Below the pieces are notes generated by a model. It had not been told where the DNA came from and made no database searches. It saw only the letters and a list, made by a program, of their open reading frames with translations. A stretch of DNA of 37,937 nt from a virus: positions 1 through 37,937 of IMG/VR virus record IMGVR_UViG_3300027996_000081; one strand, 5' to 3'. Position numbers and translations under genes: made by a program. Positions 15,549 through 24,160 of the stretch are shown here, piece after piece (position 1 is the first letter of the stretch; each line of letters begins with the position of its first letter).

Positions 15549-16652
15549 TTATAATTCTAATTGACTGATCTCACCCTTCCATCCGATCAATATTTTACCA
15601 TGTGTACCACTAGACTCCCACTTATATAGACTACCTTGCTGTTGTTTATTTAATTCGTCAGTGGTGAATTGAAACACCCACTTATTACTTCCCCTTTTCA
15701 AAACCACAGTATCCCCCCCCCTTTTAAAATTAATTATATCAAACCATTTATAACCACCATTTTCCCCAATAACTTTAACTGAACCACATATAGATGCGTC
15801 ACATTCAACATCTTGGAGGAATTTTATCTTAACCTTTTTAAACCCACCAATTTTTTCACCAACAGTTCTATTCAACCCCCCACCTAATTCTTTATCTTTA
15901 ACTTTTATTCCTGATATATTGAAATAGGATTGTAATTTACTTACTATAGAATTTAATACCGCATCGGCATCACCGTACCAAGACTCAACAGTTGAACACC
16001 CCTTAAGGGTAATTACTCTCTTATCTTGTTTACGTATTTTAGACTTATATTTTTTACCACATTTATCCCAGTTTTCTTCGAATTGTTTCACAATAGACTC
16101 TATATAACCTTCTGATTTTAAATAACTTATATATGTTTCTTTATCTGAATCCTTATTAGACGGGTCTATATGTTTATCAAATAACTTACCACACCAACAA
16201 ATACTGTGTGGTAAATCTTTCATTCTCCTTAACAACGCCAACTGAGCAGCCCCTTTCGCAGCCCCTTTACCAAATCTATAACCTTTACCACCCATTCTAT
16301 AAACTTTACTACTACTTCCCGCTAACGCTATTTCTTCCGCTTCCGCAGCACTTATATCATTATCTTTAAACCAAGTATACATATCAGTTTCGGACATTTT
16401 TGACATATCTACTTCCTCTATTATAATCGTATCACCAACTTTTTTGTTTATGTCATACGTTTGCGCTTCTTTTTCTGTAATATACATACCATCGTCATTT
16501 GGAAAATCCGTTTGGTTTTTATGGATTGTGTACTCAACGTTTTTTTTCTCTACTGTAGAAGGTGTCACTATTATTTTATTTTCTACTAAAATATTTATAG
16601 TTTCATTAATAGAGGAAATAGTATTTAAAAATTTATTTAAATTTAAACTCAT
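15549..16652 (-). CDS. Predicted processed virion protein with a Cys motif
   Basis: A 367-aa unknown protein. The N-terminus (MSLNLNKFLNTISSINETIN, then ILVENK) is a helix ending L-V-E at 22-24, in line with the shared module. A Gly/Ala-rich basic patch (YRMGGKGYRFGKGAAKGAAQ) follows near 120-140. Then comes HSICWCGKLFDKH, a possible partial metal site. The C-terminal half is beta-rich, ending with WKGEISQLEL. It sits between the chaperone-like gene and the tape-measure gene and is co-transcribed with the latter. The role is unknown. A tail- or head-lumen protein is plausible because of the module and position. Confidence 0.75.
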   Translation of the reverse strand: MSLNLNKFLNTISSINETINILVENKIIVTPSTVEKKNVEYTIHKNQTDFPNDDGMYITEKEAQTYDINKKVGDTIIIEEVDMSKMSETDMYTWFKDNDISAAEAEEIALAGSSSKVYRMGGKGYRFGKGAAKGAAQLALLRRMKDLPHSICWCGKLFDKHIDPSNKDSDKETYISYLKSEGYIESIVKQFEENWDKCGKKYKSKIRKQDKRVITLKGCSTVESWYGDADAVLNSIVSKLQSYFNISGIKVKDKELGGGLNRTVGEKIGGFKKVKIKFLQDVECDASICGSVKVIGENGGYKWFDIINFKRGGDTVVLKRGSNKWVFQFTTDELNKQQQGSLYKWESSGTHGKILIGWKGEISQLEL

Positions 16653-16664
16653 GATGTTTTATTA

Positions 16665-16672
16665 TATAAATA
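16665..16672 (-). promoter_or_regulatory. Late-type promoter motif before the 367-aa gene
   Basis: The minus strand reads CATATATTTATATAATAAAA, matching the repeated pattern, 13 nt before the start at 16652. It lies just after the end of the frameshift extension of the upstream gene. Confidence 0.6.
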
Positions 16673-16697
16673 TATGAAAAGTTGTAAATATTTATAG

Positions 16698-16841
16698 CTA
16701 TTTAGATTTACTATGTTCAGCGATAAAAATTCTTCTAGAATATGTTGGCATGATCATAATATCTGAATAAGTATAACCTCTACTTACTAAAAAATTTATT
16801 TCTTTATGGAGATAAGATAAGTGACTAGATTTCAGGATAGA
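16698..16841 (-). CDS. Frameshift extension of the gp26/gp51-like protein (47 codons, no start codon of its own)
   Basis: In the +1 frame relative to the upstream gene, an open frame runs from a TAG at 16872-16874 to a TAG at 16698-16700. The translated end reads HLSYLHKEINFLVSRGYTYS, then DIMIMPTYSRRIFIAEH. This resembles the G(F/Y)T..D...MP...R.FYI type of short segment that I associate with sequences downstream of gp26-like genes in T4-like phages. No ATG, GTG or TTG precedes the conserved part. The two frames overlap at a run of six T (16841-16846, zero frame AAT TTT TTC). A +1 slip of TTT onto TTT continues as TCT ATC CTG and would give a 301-aa fusion. A -2 slip reaches the same frame. 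The conserved-looking peptide is directly visible. The frameshift is inferred. Confidence 0.65.
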   Translation of the reverse strand, partial: SILKSSHLSYLHKEINFLVSRGYTYSDIMIMPTYSRRIFIAEHSKSK

Positions 16842-17604
16842 AAAAATTTGATCCGAACCTAAGAAAGGTGTCTAAGGACTCTCCCCCCTGAGTCCTAGCT
16901 GTAGTTTTTAGTTCTATTCCTGGTGATATTTCATCTATATGTTTTCTTAAAGACCTAGTATCTAATATAGGTAACTTCTTTAAAGTGTTAGAAATATGTA
17001 TTTTACTTCTTTCACCCTCTATAGATTTAATTTGTTGTTCTAAAGTTATCATTATTTTATTAGATATTCCATCAGGATCTCTTTTAGATTCCTCTTCATC
17101 TCTAACATCTATAATTTCTTCATCTTTACCAGATAATAAAGTAAATGTTACCCTTTTATTGGATTTTGGTAATGTAAATTCAAACTCCCCATTTTCATCT
17201 GGTTTAATAAGAAGTTTCTTTTGACCCAATTTAGATAAATCGATTGTTGCTTCAACAAATTTTGATTGATCAGGGTTATATACTAGTTGAGTATAATCCT
17301 CACCGAAGGCGGTAATCCTTAAATAAACCATTAAAGTTGTTCTATCCCCAACATTCAAGTCCTCAACATCAAAACCCAAATCTTTAACCTTTCTTCTAAG
17401 TAAAATATCTATTACTTTACTACCATTGGATATATTGGGTGAAGATAGTACACTTTCATCCATTGCGGTTAAGTATTCGACTTTAACCGACTTTTTATTA
17501 TTTTTATATAAAATACCTTGAGAGGGTAACTCAACTATGTCGTAAGGGGTTCTAAACTCTTCAGGAACATAGTTTGGGTCTAAATTTTGTTGTGCATTTT
17601 CCAT
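16825..17604 (-). CDS. T4 gp26/gp51-like baseplate/tail assembly protein
   Basis: A 259-aa soluble protein. Landmarks match the T4 base-plate protein family (Pfam T4_baseplate): YDIVELPSQGILY near residue 20, then VEYLTAMDESVLSSPN, then VIDILLRRKV, then VGDRTTLMVYLRITAFGEDY at about 88-107, then DLSKLGQKKLL and FTLPKSNKRVTFTLLSGKDE. The family is needed for hub or tape-measure assembly. The gene sits just before the tape-measure unit, as a tail chaperone would. Its last codons overlap another frame encoding a conserved-looking tail, so a programmed frameshift is suspected. gp26 and gp51 cannot be told apart here. A late-type motif lies 29 nt upstream. Confidence 0.75.
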   Translation of the reverse strand: MENAQQNLDPNYVPEEFRTPYDIVELPSQGILYKNNKKSVKVEYLTAMDESVLSSPNISNGSKVIDILLRRKVKDLGFDVEDLNVGDRTTLMVYLRITAFGEDYTQLVYNPDQSKFVEATIDLSKLGQKKLLIKPDENGEFEFTLPKSNKRVTFTLLSGKDEEIIDVRDEEESKRDPDGISNKIMITLEQQIKSIEGERSKIHISNTLKKLPILDTRSLRKHIDEISPGIELKTTARTQGGESLDTFLRFGSNFFYPEI

Positions 17605-17632
17605 ATTACTATATTTTTAAAACTATTATAAT

Positions 17633-17640
17633 AATAAATA
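17633..17640 (-). promoter_or_regulatory. Late-type promoter motif (variant) before the gp26/gp51-like gene
   Basis: The minus strand reads CACATATTTATTATTATAAT, one base off the common TATTTATA core, 29 nt before the start at 17604. Confidence 0.45.
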
Positions 17641-17673
17641 TGTGAAAGTAAACTTTTTAGTGTATTCTTATTA

Positions 17674-20166
17674 TTACTTCATACAAGACTCTCTTTTTGA
17701 TTCTACACATTGCCAACAAGTAAAGTATTCATAGGTTGAATCCCATAATTCTTGCTGATATCCCTTTTTCTGATCTTCCAAATCCTTCGGCAAATTCTCT
17801 TTAACAAATGACCAAAAAAATTGAGTGCCCTCAGCGTCCCATTTATTATCAATTAACCTTTTTCCTACTTCACTTAATTCACCAGTAAGGTTGTCATCAT
17901 CATCAAGTTCACAAACCCATCCATCAAAAAATCCTTCTTTAGCTCTTTGATTAACCCATACATTCGATGGTAAAAACTCAATTACCTCCTCTTTTTCAAT
18001 ATCTTTATCGTTTATTATTACTTCTTTATCGTCTATTGGTTCTTCGATTAGATTACCTAATTTAACCCCATTTTCTTGAATCCTTTTATTAATTTCGATA
18101 TTATTAATAAATTTATTAACATCGTCAGTGCCGGATTGACCTATACCTTCCATTAGTTCCTTAACCTTTAACCTTTGTAAAATTACTTTATCATCATTTT
18201 CTTCCTTTTCTCTTTCTGTTTTACCACCAATGATAATCCTTTCCGACCACGATCTAAGTTGTTCTATTCTAGTAGAGTTATAAACCTTTAATTTATCATA
18301 GTCAGCTTTTGGGTACCCATCTGGTGTATCATTCATATTTGGTAATAATTCCCCAACTACCGTCTCTACTTTCTTTCTAAGACATTCCACCTTTTTACTA
18401 TTACAAATTCGTTTAAAAACATCCCCCAACTCCACTACTTTCCCATCTTTATTAATAAGTTCAGTTTGTCCCTCGCTATATGTAACACCATCATCATCTA
18501 TCTCACCAAAACTCAAATATTGTCCAATCCCCTTCATTTTCTCTTTTCGCTGTTCTGGATCATAACCAGCCCAATCGACTGCTTTTTCCATTTGGTCTCT
18601 AAGTTCATCACCAATTAATTTAAATTTATTTTTTAACTCTACATCATCTTTTAAAATGGCATCAACTGCATCCTCATCATTACATTCGATACTACAGTCA
18701 CACGTGTCATTAAGATCACAAAGACCATCTATTTTATCTTCAATGGTTGTAGCAATAATAACAAATTGTTGTTGTAATTCAATTGTGAGTATGTTTAGCA
18801 TATTTTTAGCTATTGTCAACCCATAGCTACCTACATTAATCCCACAAATCATTACGTCATAAAATTTTGGATCAGTTATCGGAATCTGCTTTTTATGTTC
18901 GTCATTCCATTTCTTTATAGTATTTTCATTTTCCTCCGACATCCCACTCCGATCGGAATTACTCCAACAATAATAAGCTAGTCCCGCAAGCCCGGCTAAT
19001 AGTACTCCCCATCCTGCCTTCACCCAAACCAACCTCCACCTATAGTGCCTATCTGTACTCCCTTCCTTTTTTCTCCTCTGCCACCAACTTAATTGGCCTG
19101 TAGCCTCAGAAGCGTTAACAGGGGTACTAAACTCAATTTTTCTTTGGTTTAATATATTAATATATTTTTCCATTTGTCTTTTAGTGTTAAATGACACTAA
19201 AAGTACTTCATCACTCACCTCATCATAATAAATCACAGTTCTCTCCCAATTTACGTCTTTGGAACTTATTTTTTCTAATACGTGCTGATATGTTGTACCT
19301 TTGTTCTTATCCCTTCCCCTTTTCCATCTTTTGTACATACTTTCTTTAACTGACCTATACTGTAATGAATTCTCTATCTCTTTTTTAAATTTTACGGTTA
19401 TTTCTTTACCACCCATTACTTTTCCATTTATTATTAATCCAGCGTTCCTTTTCGCGGTATCCCAAGCTAGGGCCGCTGCTCGAAATTGTTTGCTGTTTGA
19501 TGTCAGACCATTATCTAGTTCTATAAAAGCCGCTTCTATTTCTTCTATAGATTTAAAAGTTTCCCCCTTTTTTAATATTTCTTTAAATATTGCAACCATA
19601 GATCCCCTCATATTATCAGGTGTGATTGCGTTAATTATAGACGAGTTTTTATCCAAGTAGGTAACATAACTCGTCAATTCTCCAGTTGTTTCTTCAAGGA
19701 GATCTAACATGTTTAGTGTATCTGGCGAAAAATCATTTTTTACAATAAAACTCTTTTTATCTGCGGCAGATAATTCCCCCAAAAGATAATTAAGTAAAGT
19801 TTCTTCATCAGAACTTTTTATTACACCCAATAATTCCTCTATATAAACTTTCCATTCAACCCGAAGTGCAATCCCATTTGGAAACTTCCCCCCCTTGTCC
19901 CTAACATTTTTCGATATTGCGTCATTTACTCTTTTAAGTTCTGTTAAAACTTTTTCTTTCATCGATTTTAGCGCACTAATATCTGATCCCAAAATCCCCT
20001 TAAAAGAACTAACTTGTATTGCGTTAATCCTTTTAATTAACGAAGTTACTCCACCCTCTAAAAGTAACTGACCCTTCTTTTCATCATACTCGTTTAACGT
20101 TAACCTAGGGTTTTCCATTCGACTAATTAAAAACTTTATATCTTCAATACTAACTCTATTATCCAT
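17674..20166 (-). CDS. Predicted processed virion protein with a central membrane segment
   Basis: An 830-aa protein of unknown function. The N-terminus (VSIEDIKFLISRMENPRLTL, then GQLLLEGG at 32-39) ends in L-L-E-G, which is also a good T4-like prohead-protease site. Residues about 40-380 are mainly helical and end in a basic Trp/Arg-rich patch (SWWQRRKKEGSTDRHYRWRL). A single transmembrane helix follows at about 384-404 (GWGVLLAGLAGLAYYCW). A cysteine cluster (CDLNDTCDCSIEC) lies near 490. The C-terminal half is acidic and helical, ending with four Cys. It is third in the 24161/20180/17674 operon (13-nt gap). A protein ejected with DNA and inserted in the cell envelope is one reading of the large size, module and single helix. 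There is no direct proof. Confidence 0.75.
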   Translation of the reverse strand: MDNRVSIEDIKFLISRMENPRLTLNEYDEKKGQLLLEGGVTSLIKRINAIQVSSFKGILGSDISALKSMKEKVLTELKRVNDAISKNVRDKGGKFPNGIALRVEWKVYIEELLGVIKSSDEETLLNYLLGELSAADKKSFIVKNDFSPDTLNMLDLLEETTGELTSYVTYLDKNSSIINAITPDNMRGSMVAIFKEILKKGETFKSIEEIEAAFIELDNGLTSNSKQFRAAALAWDTAKRNAGLIINGKVMGGKEITVKFKKEIENSLQYRSVKESMYKRWKRGRDKNKGTTYQHVLEKISSKDVNWERTVIYYDEVSDEVLLVSFNTKRQMEKYINILNQRKIEFSTPVNASEATGQLSWWQRRKKEGSTDRHYRWRLVWVKAGWGVLLAGLAGLAYYCWSNSDRSGMSEENENTIKKWNDEHKKQIPITDPKFYDVMICGINVGSYGLTIAKNMLNILTIELQQQFVIIATTIEDKIDGLCDLNDTCDCSIECNDEDAVDAILKDDVELKNKFKLIGDELRDQMEKAVDWAGYDPEQRKEKMKGIGQYLSFGEIDDDGVTYSEGQTELINKDGKVVELGDVFKRICNSKKVECLRKKVETVVGELLPNMNDTPDGYPKADYDKLKVYNSTRIEQLRSWSERIIIGGKTEREKEENDDKVILQRLKVKELMEGIGQSGTDDVNKFINNIEINKRIQENGVKLGNLIEEPIDDKEVIINDKDIEKEEVIEFLPSNVWVNQRAKEGFFDGWVCELDDDDNLTGELSEVGKRLIDNKWDAEGTQFFWSFVKENLPKDLEDQKKGYQQELWDSTYEYFTCWQCVESKRESCMK

Positions 20167-20179
20167 AACCTATTTTATT

Positions 20180-23100
20180 TTATTTTATCATTTCTGCTAT
20201 TATATTATCTGATTCATATGTTTGTGTTGAGGAGTAAGTTTTACCTAAATATAAAGACAATGCGGGGACTACTCCTGTACAAAATGATGCCCCGGGACTT
20301 ATAAATAAGTTTGGACCATCTGAAGCATCTGGTTTGAAATCATCACCTTTAAAATTACTATCAAAAAGTGTAAAGTCAATTGTCTTATTAAAAGGTGCTG
20401 GAAAATCAAAGCTTGTTTTAATTCCGGAACGGTTTTTATTCCAGAATTTTTTAATTATCATGTCTGTTAATGTAAAATTCCCGTCATCATCTGATTCCCA
20501 TGTTCCTTCTAATTTAATATAAGCCAAACCACCACCTAATTGGTACCATGGTACGGACGCCCCGTTAGACCCATTATTCCCATATTCATCTGTTATATTA
20601 AAAGTCGCACCACTAATTCCAATACCTCCAAATGACTTTTTAAAACTACAACCAATCTCTTTACCAGATACATTTGTTTTAAAATATAATGAAAATCTTT
20701 TTGTACCAACAAATTCATATAAATTTAATACATTTAAAGGGTTAGGGTTAGATGTCTTCCATAAACTTAGAACACAACCGTTACCCTCTTTCCAAGGTGA
20801 AAATTTAATTGACGTGTTACTTTTATATTTTCTCCATATTTTACCTAATGAAGTATTCGCCCCTAAACATATATCATCATCTGCTGATTTAACAAGATAC
20901 CCCTCCTTATCGTACATCATCTTAGATATACCATCTGCACCACCTAAAAATTCATAAGCCTCATCATAATCTATTTCATTACCTGAAGCAGCCAACTCAT
21001 CACTATCTATTTTCTTATCGTGATTACTATCAGGGTTAACTTCATTAATTAAATTACCATATAACCTTTCATCGTTGAATAATGATTTTATTCTTTTAAT
21101 TTCCTCATTTAACCTTTTCATATCTTCTTTATTATCTTTAAAATCATTTGTCTCCTTTAAATCTTCAAGGGTTAGTTCACCCATAATCTTCAAATCAGCG
21201 TTCATTTGTTCAAAATCAAGTACTCCCTCCGGAGTCTCATATTCACCCCCTGTCAACAACAATGTTTTCTGCTCCTTAGATACTTCTACCTTTTCTGTTC
21301 CAGAAATGTCTTTTATAATTTCATCTAATTTAACAATTATATCTTTATCACCCTCCTTTATTAACTTTAATTGTGGTACAACTATATTAACAATCTCATC
21401 TACGTTTTTACTTTCAAAACCTGTTTTATCATTTATAAGTATAAATAATTCTGCCAGTTTATTAGAAACAGATTCATTTTTTGTTTCTTCATCTTTATAA
21501 TAAGTATCTAGTCTTGACCATTGCACATTAATTTTTACTAATTTTTTAAGTTTTTCACTTTGATCATCACTTATTGTCGGTGCCAAAACCTTCTCCAAGT
21601 AATCAACCCTATCTTTATCACCTAATAACTTCACTAAGTTTGGACTCACCTTTTCTTCATCCAACTCACCGCCTTCATTAAAAATACCCAGTATATCAAA
21701 ACCAGTTGTGTCATATATAGATTTAAGTCCGTCTCCAAGTTGACTTGAGAACATATACATACCCAAAAATACCGAACCACCGAATACCGCAGACTTTACA
21801 CTACTTTTCTTTAAAATGTTTTGAATTAATTGTTTTAAATTTTTATCACTTCCTAAGTCTTTTAAAAACTTTTCACTTGAAAAATCTTTACCATTAATAT
21901 ATTTTTCAAATGCCCCCTTTTCAACAGTGGTTAAATCTTCAATTTGTTTATTTAGTTTATTTAATACGTCATCAGCATCGGATTTACTCATCTTTTCTAA
22001 CAGTTCCCCCACCTCTTTAAAAGCCTTTAATTCTGATTCACTTAAATTCGATTCTTTTAATATTTTTTTAATTATTCTTCTAGATTCTATAACATCTAAA
22101 CCTTTTACAGACTTACCAATATCCAACATAAGATTAGAAACATTTATACCTTGTTTTGCAAAGTTTTTAAGTTCACTAACACCACCAAGTGCACCTAAAA
22201 TTGTAAACCCAGCATTCATCTTCCACCCTTCATCCTTTTCCATTACATACCCAAGAGCAGAGATTGCATCAATTCCTACAGATATTGCCCAACCATATGG
22301 ACCAAAAGCGTACGCAGCTATCGATGCGATATCTGCAATACAATGCCAATCGGTAACGCAATCAACGGATTTAGTTTTCCACCAAGCACTCCAACTCTGA
22401 GTATCTATATTCTCAAATTGTTGGTTTATATCTACTTCCCCCTTTTTCTCCCACTCCACAATATTCTTTAAACATTTAATATTCTCCTCCCCCCGACAAA
22501 CCGAATACTTTACCATATCATTATGTGTTGGGTTTGATTGAAAATTAGATGGATTACTCCATTTAACCGATGTTACTGCACCTTCATCCGCTGGTTTTGC
22601 ACAAGAACAAAATTTGTTTACCTCATTCCTATTATCCACGTCCCATCTAAAAAACACACCACCATAATCTTTACAAACATCCGTCATTTCATACTTATAC
22701 TTATACTTAATTTGCACTTCCGGATTCGCATCATCGGTCACTGAGCTTGGACAACATTCGGTAGACATTACATACTGATATTCAGTGTACTTTATATTAC
22801 ATCCGTTAAACGCTTTTATAGTGGGTTGTCCAGATATTAATTTATTTTGACCTTGAATATATTTTAATGTATAGATATAAGTGTTTAATATCGCTAAAAT
22901 GTCTAAACTTTCGGGAGTGTCTAAATTATACTCCTTAATAAAACTCTTAATGGATTTATACGGATCACCATAACTGGTGGTGTATTTTTCTCCTGATTTT
23001 ATTTTAGATGATGAATTTAACCAACTTTTATCAGTTAAAACATCCGTATCATAAATCTCTTTTAATGCATTAGTATGTAATACATTGGCAAGTCTTTTAT

Positions 23101-24148
23101 TATGATTAGAATCCGCTGGATAATCCCCAATTGGTTTCTTAGTCACCTCCTTAATACCTTTATTTATTACAGTACTTAATTTATATGTGTATTCTTGTAC
23201 CTTCAACAATAAAAAAGATGGGTCCATACAAGTTGTTGGTGAAATATCATGATTAAGTACCCTTTGAATACCTTCATTGTCAATAATAACTGATTTCTCG
23301 GTATCCCAACCCCTATCCTTACCAAAATCATCCCACACATTTAATGATTTATTATATGCCACTATCCATTCATTGTTAACAAATTCAGTTTCTACCCACT
23401 TTTTAAATTTGTCCTTATATTCTTTATTATCGTCCTTATCGACTATAGAATTGGTAATGTTTTTAATCCATTCTTCCGAACTTAAATATTTACTTCTAAA
23501 ACCACTTTTATTAATATAGTCGATACCATATTTTTCCCAAGCAACCTTAAAATATTTATTATCTATATCACCCTTTGGGTCTAAAACATCAGAATACCCT
23601 AAATCATTATATTCGTCATTTAATTCATCTTTTCGTCTTCTATTTCCTAACACCCACTCTCTAAAGTTATCCCCATCTTCTTTAGTTTTTATGTGTTTTT
23701 CTAATAACTGTATCGAATACAACGTATCAATATCACTGGTACTCATATTAAACTTACTAAATCTATCCACATCTGATGTTAATTCCACATCTGATATTAA
23801 TTCACTTGAATATAACAACCCTAACATTTCCCAAGCAACTAAGAAATGTGTATTACCATATGGACCACTTTTAGAAAACCCATCCTTAAGTCCTAATGAC
23901 TTTAATCTGTTATTTACATCGTTTAATCTACTTTTCTTTCTGTACACCCACTCTCTAAAGTTATCCCCATCTTCTTTAGTTTTTATGTGTTTTTTATAGT
24001 GTTGACTTTGTAATTGACCACCACCTTGATATTTACCTTTAGAATCAATATAACCTTTTCTGGAATCTTTTGATCTTATAGTATTCCGTTGCTCATTTAA
24101 GAATATTCGCCCGTATTGGTGCTCCGATATAATTATTCTTTTACCCAT
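20180..24148 (-). CDS. Giant predicted processed virion protein with duplicated REWV domains and an internal targeting module
   Basis: A 1322-aa protein. N-terminal module: IIISEHQYGRIFLNEQ, with L-N-E at 17-19. Two tandem units begin at residues 52 and 150, each starting HIKTKEDGDNFREWV and ending with AWE..G..Y. A third, degenerate unit follows near 235-270. Hydrophobic helices lie at about 601-636 (FGPYGWAISVGIDAISALGY) and 783-804 (VFGGSVFLGMYMFSS), of the kind seen in pore-forming or translocated proteins. At M1010 a second copy of the module appears (MKRLNEEIKRIKSL, then LYGNLINE), followed by a beta-rich domain with an EF-hand-like DSNHDKKIDSDE stretch. So this looks like two module-bearing proteins in one frame. 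The function is unknown. Cell entry or envelope penetration is inferred from the helices and setting. Confidence 0.75.
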   Translation of the reverse strand: MGKRIIISEHQYGRIFLNEQRNTIRSKDSRKGYIDSKGKYQGGGQLQSQHYKKHIKTKEDGDNFREWVYRKKSRLNDVNNRLKSLGLKDGFSKSGPYGNTHFLVAWEMLGLLYSSELISDVELTSDVDRFSKFNMSTSDIDTLYSIQLLEKHIKTKEDGDNFREWVLGNRRRKDELNDEYNDLGYSDVLDPKGDIDNKYFKVAWEKYGIDYINKSGFRSKYLSSEEWIKNITNSIVDKDDNKEYKDKFKKWVETEFVNNEWIVAYNKSLNVWDDFGKDRGWDTEKSVIIDNEGIQRVLNHDISPTTCMDPSFLLLKVQEYTYKLSTVINKGIKEVTKKPIGDYPADSNHNKRLANVLHTNALKEIYDTDVLTDKSWLNSSSKIKSGEKYTTSYGDPYKSIKSFIKEYNLDTPESLDILAILNTYIYTLKYIQGQNKLISGQPTIKAFNGCNIKYTEYQYVMSTECCPSSVTDDANPEVQIKYKYKYEMTDVCKDYGGVFFRWDVDNRNEVNKFCSCAKPADEGAVTSVKWSNPSNFQSNPTHNDMVKYSVCRGEENIKCLKNIVEWEKKGEVDINQQFENIDTQSWSAWWKTKSVDCVTDWHCIADIASIAAYAFGPYGWAISVGIDAISALGYVMEKDEGWKMNAGFTILGALGGVSELKNFAKQGINVSNLMLDIGKSVKGLDVIESRRIIKKILKESNLSESELKAFKEVGELLEKMSKSDADDVLNKLNKQIEDLTTVEKGAFEKYINGKDFSSEKFLKDLGSDKNLKQLIQNILKKSSVKSAVFGGSVFLGMYMFSSQLGDGLKSIYDTTGFDILGIFNEGGELDEEKVSPNLVKLLGDKDRVDYLEKVLAPTISDDQSEKLKKLVKINVQWSRLDTYYKDEETKNESVSNKLAELFILINDKTGFESKNVDEIVNIVVPQLKLIKEGDKDIIVKLDEIIKDISGTEKVEVSKEQKTLLLTGGEYETPEGVLDFEQMNADLKIMGELTLEDLKETNDFKDNKEDMKRLNEEIKRIKSLFNDERLYGNLINEVNPDSNHDKKIDSDELAASGNEIDYDEAYEFLGGADGISKMMYDKEGYLVKSADDDICLGANTSLGKIWRKYKSNTSIKFSPWKEGNGCVLSLWKTSNPNPLNVLNLYEFVGTKRFSLYFKTNVSGKEIGCSFKKSFGGIGISGATFNITDEYGNNGSNGASVPWYQLGGGLAYIKLEGTWESDDDGNFTLTDMIIKKFWNKNRSGIKTSFDFPAPFNKTIDFTLFDSNFKGDDFKPDASDGPNLFISPGASFCTGVVPALSLYLGKTYSSTQTYESDNIIAEMIK
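23651..23994. repeat. Pair of identical 50-bp direct repeats, period 294 bp
   Basis: The stretches 23651-23700 and 23945-23994 are identical over 50 bp and encode the start of the two REWV units (KHIKTKEDGDNFREWV). The rest of each unit has diverged at protein level, so identity is kept only in this block. This suggests recent gene conversion or strong constraint there. Confidence 0.9.
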
Positions 24149-24160
24149 AAATATATGTCT

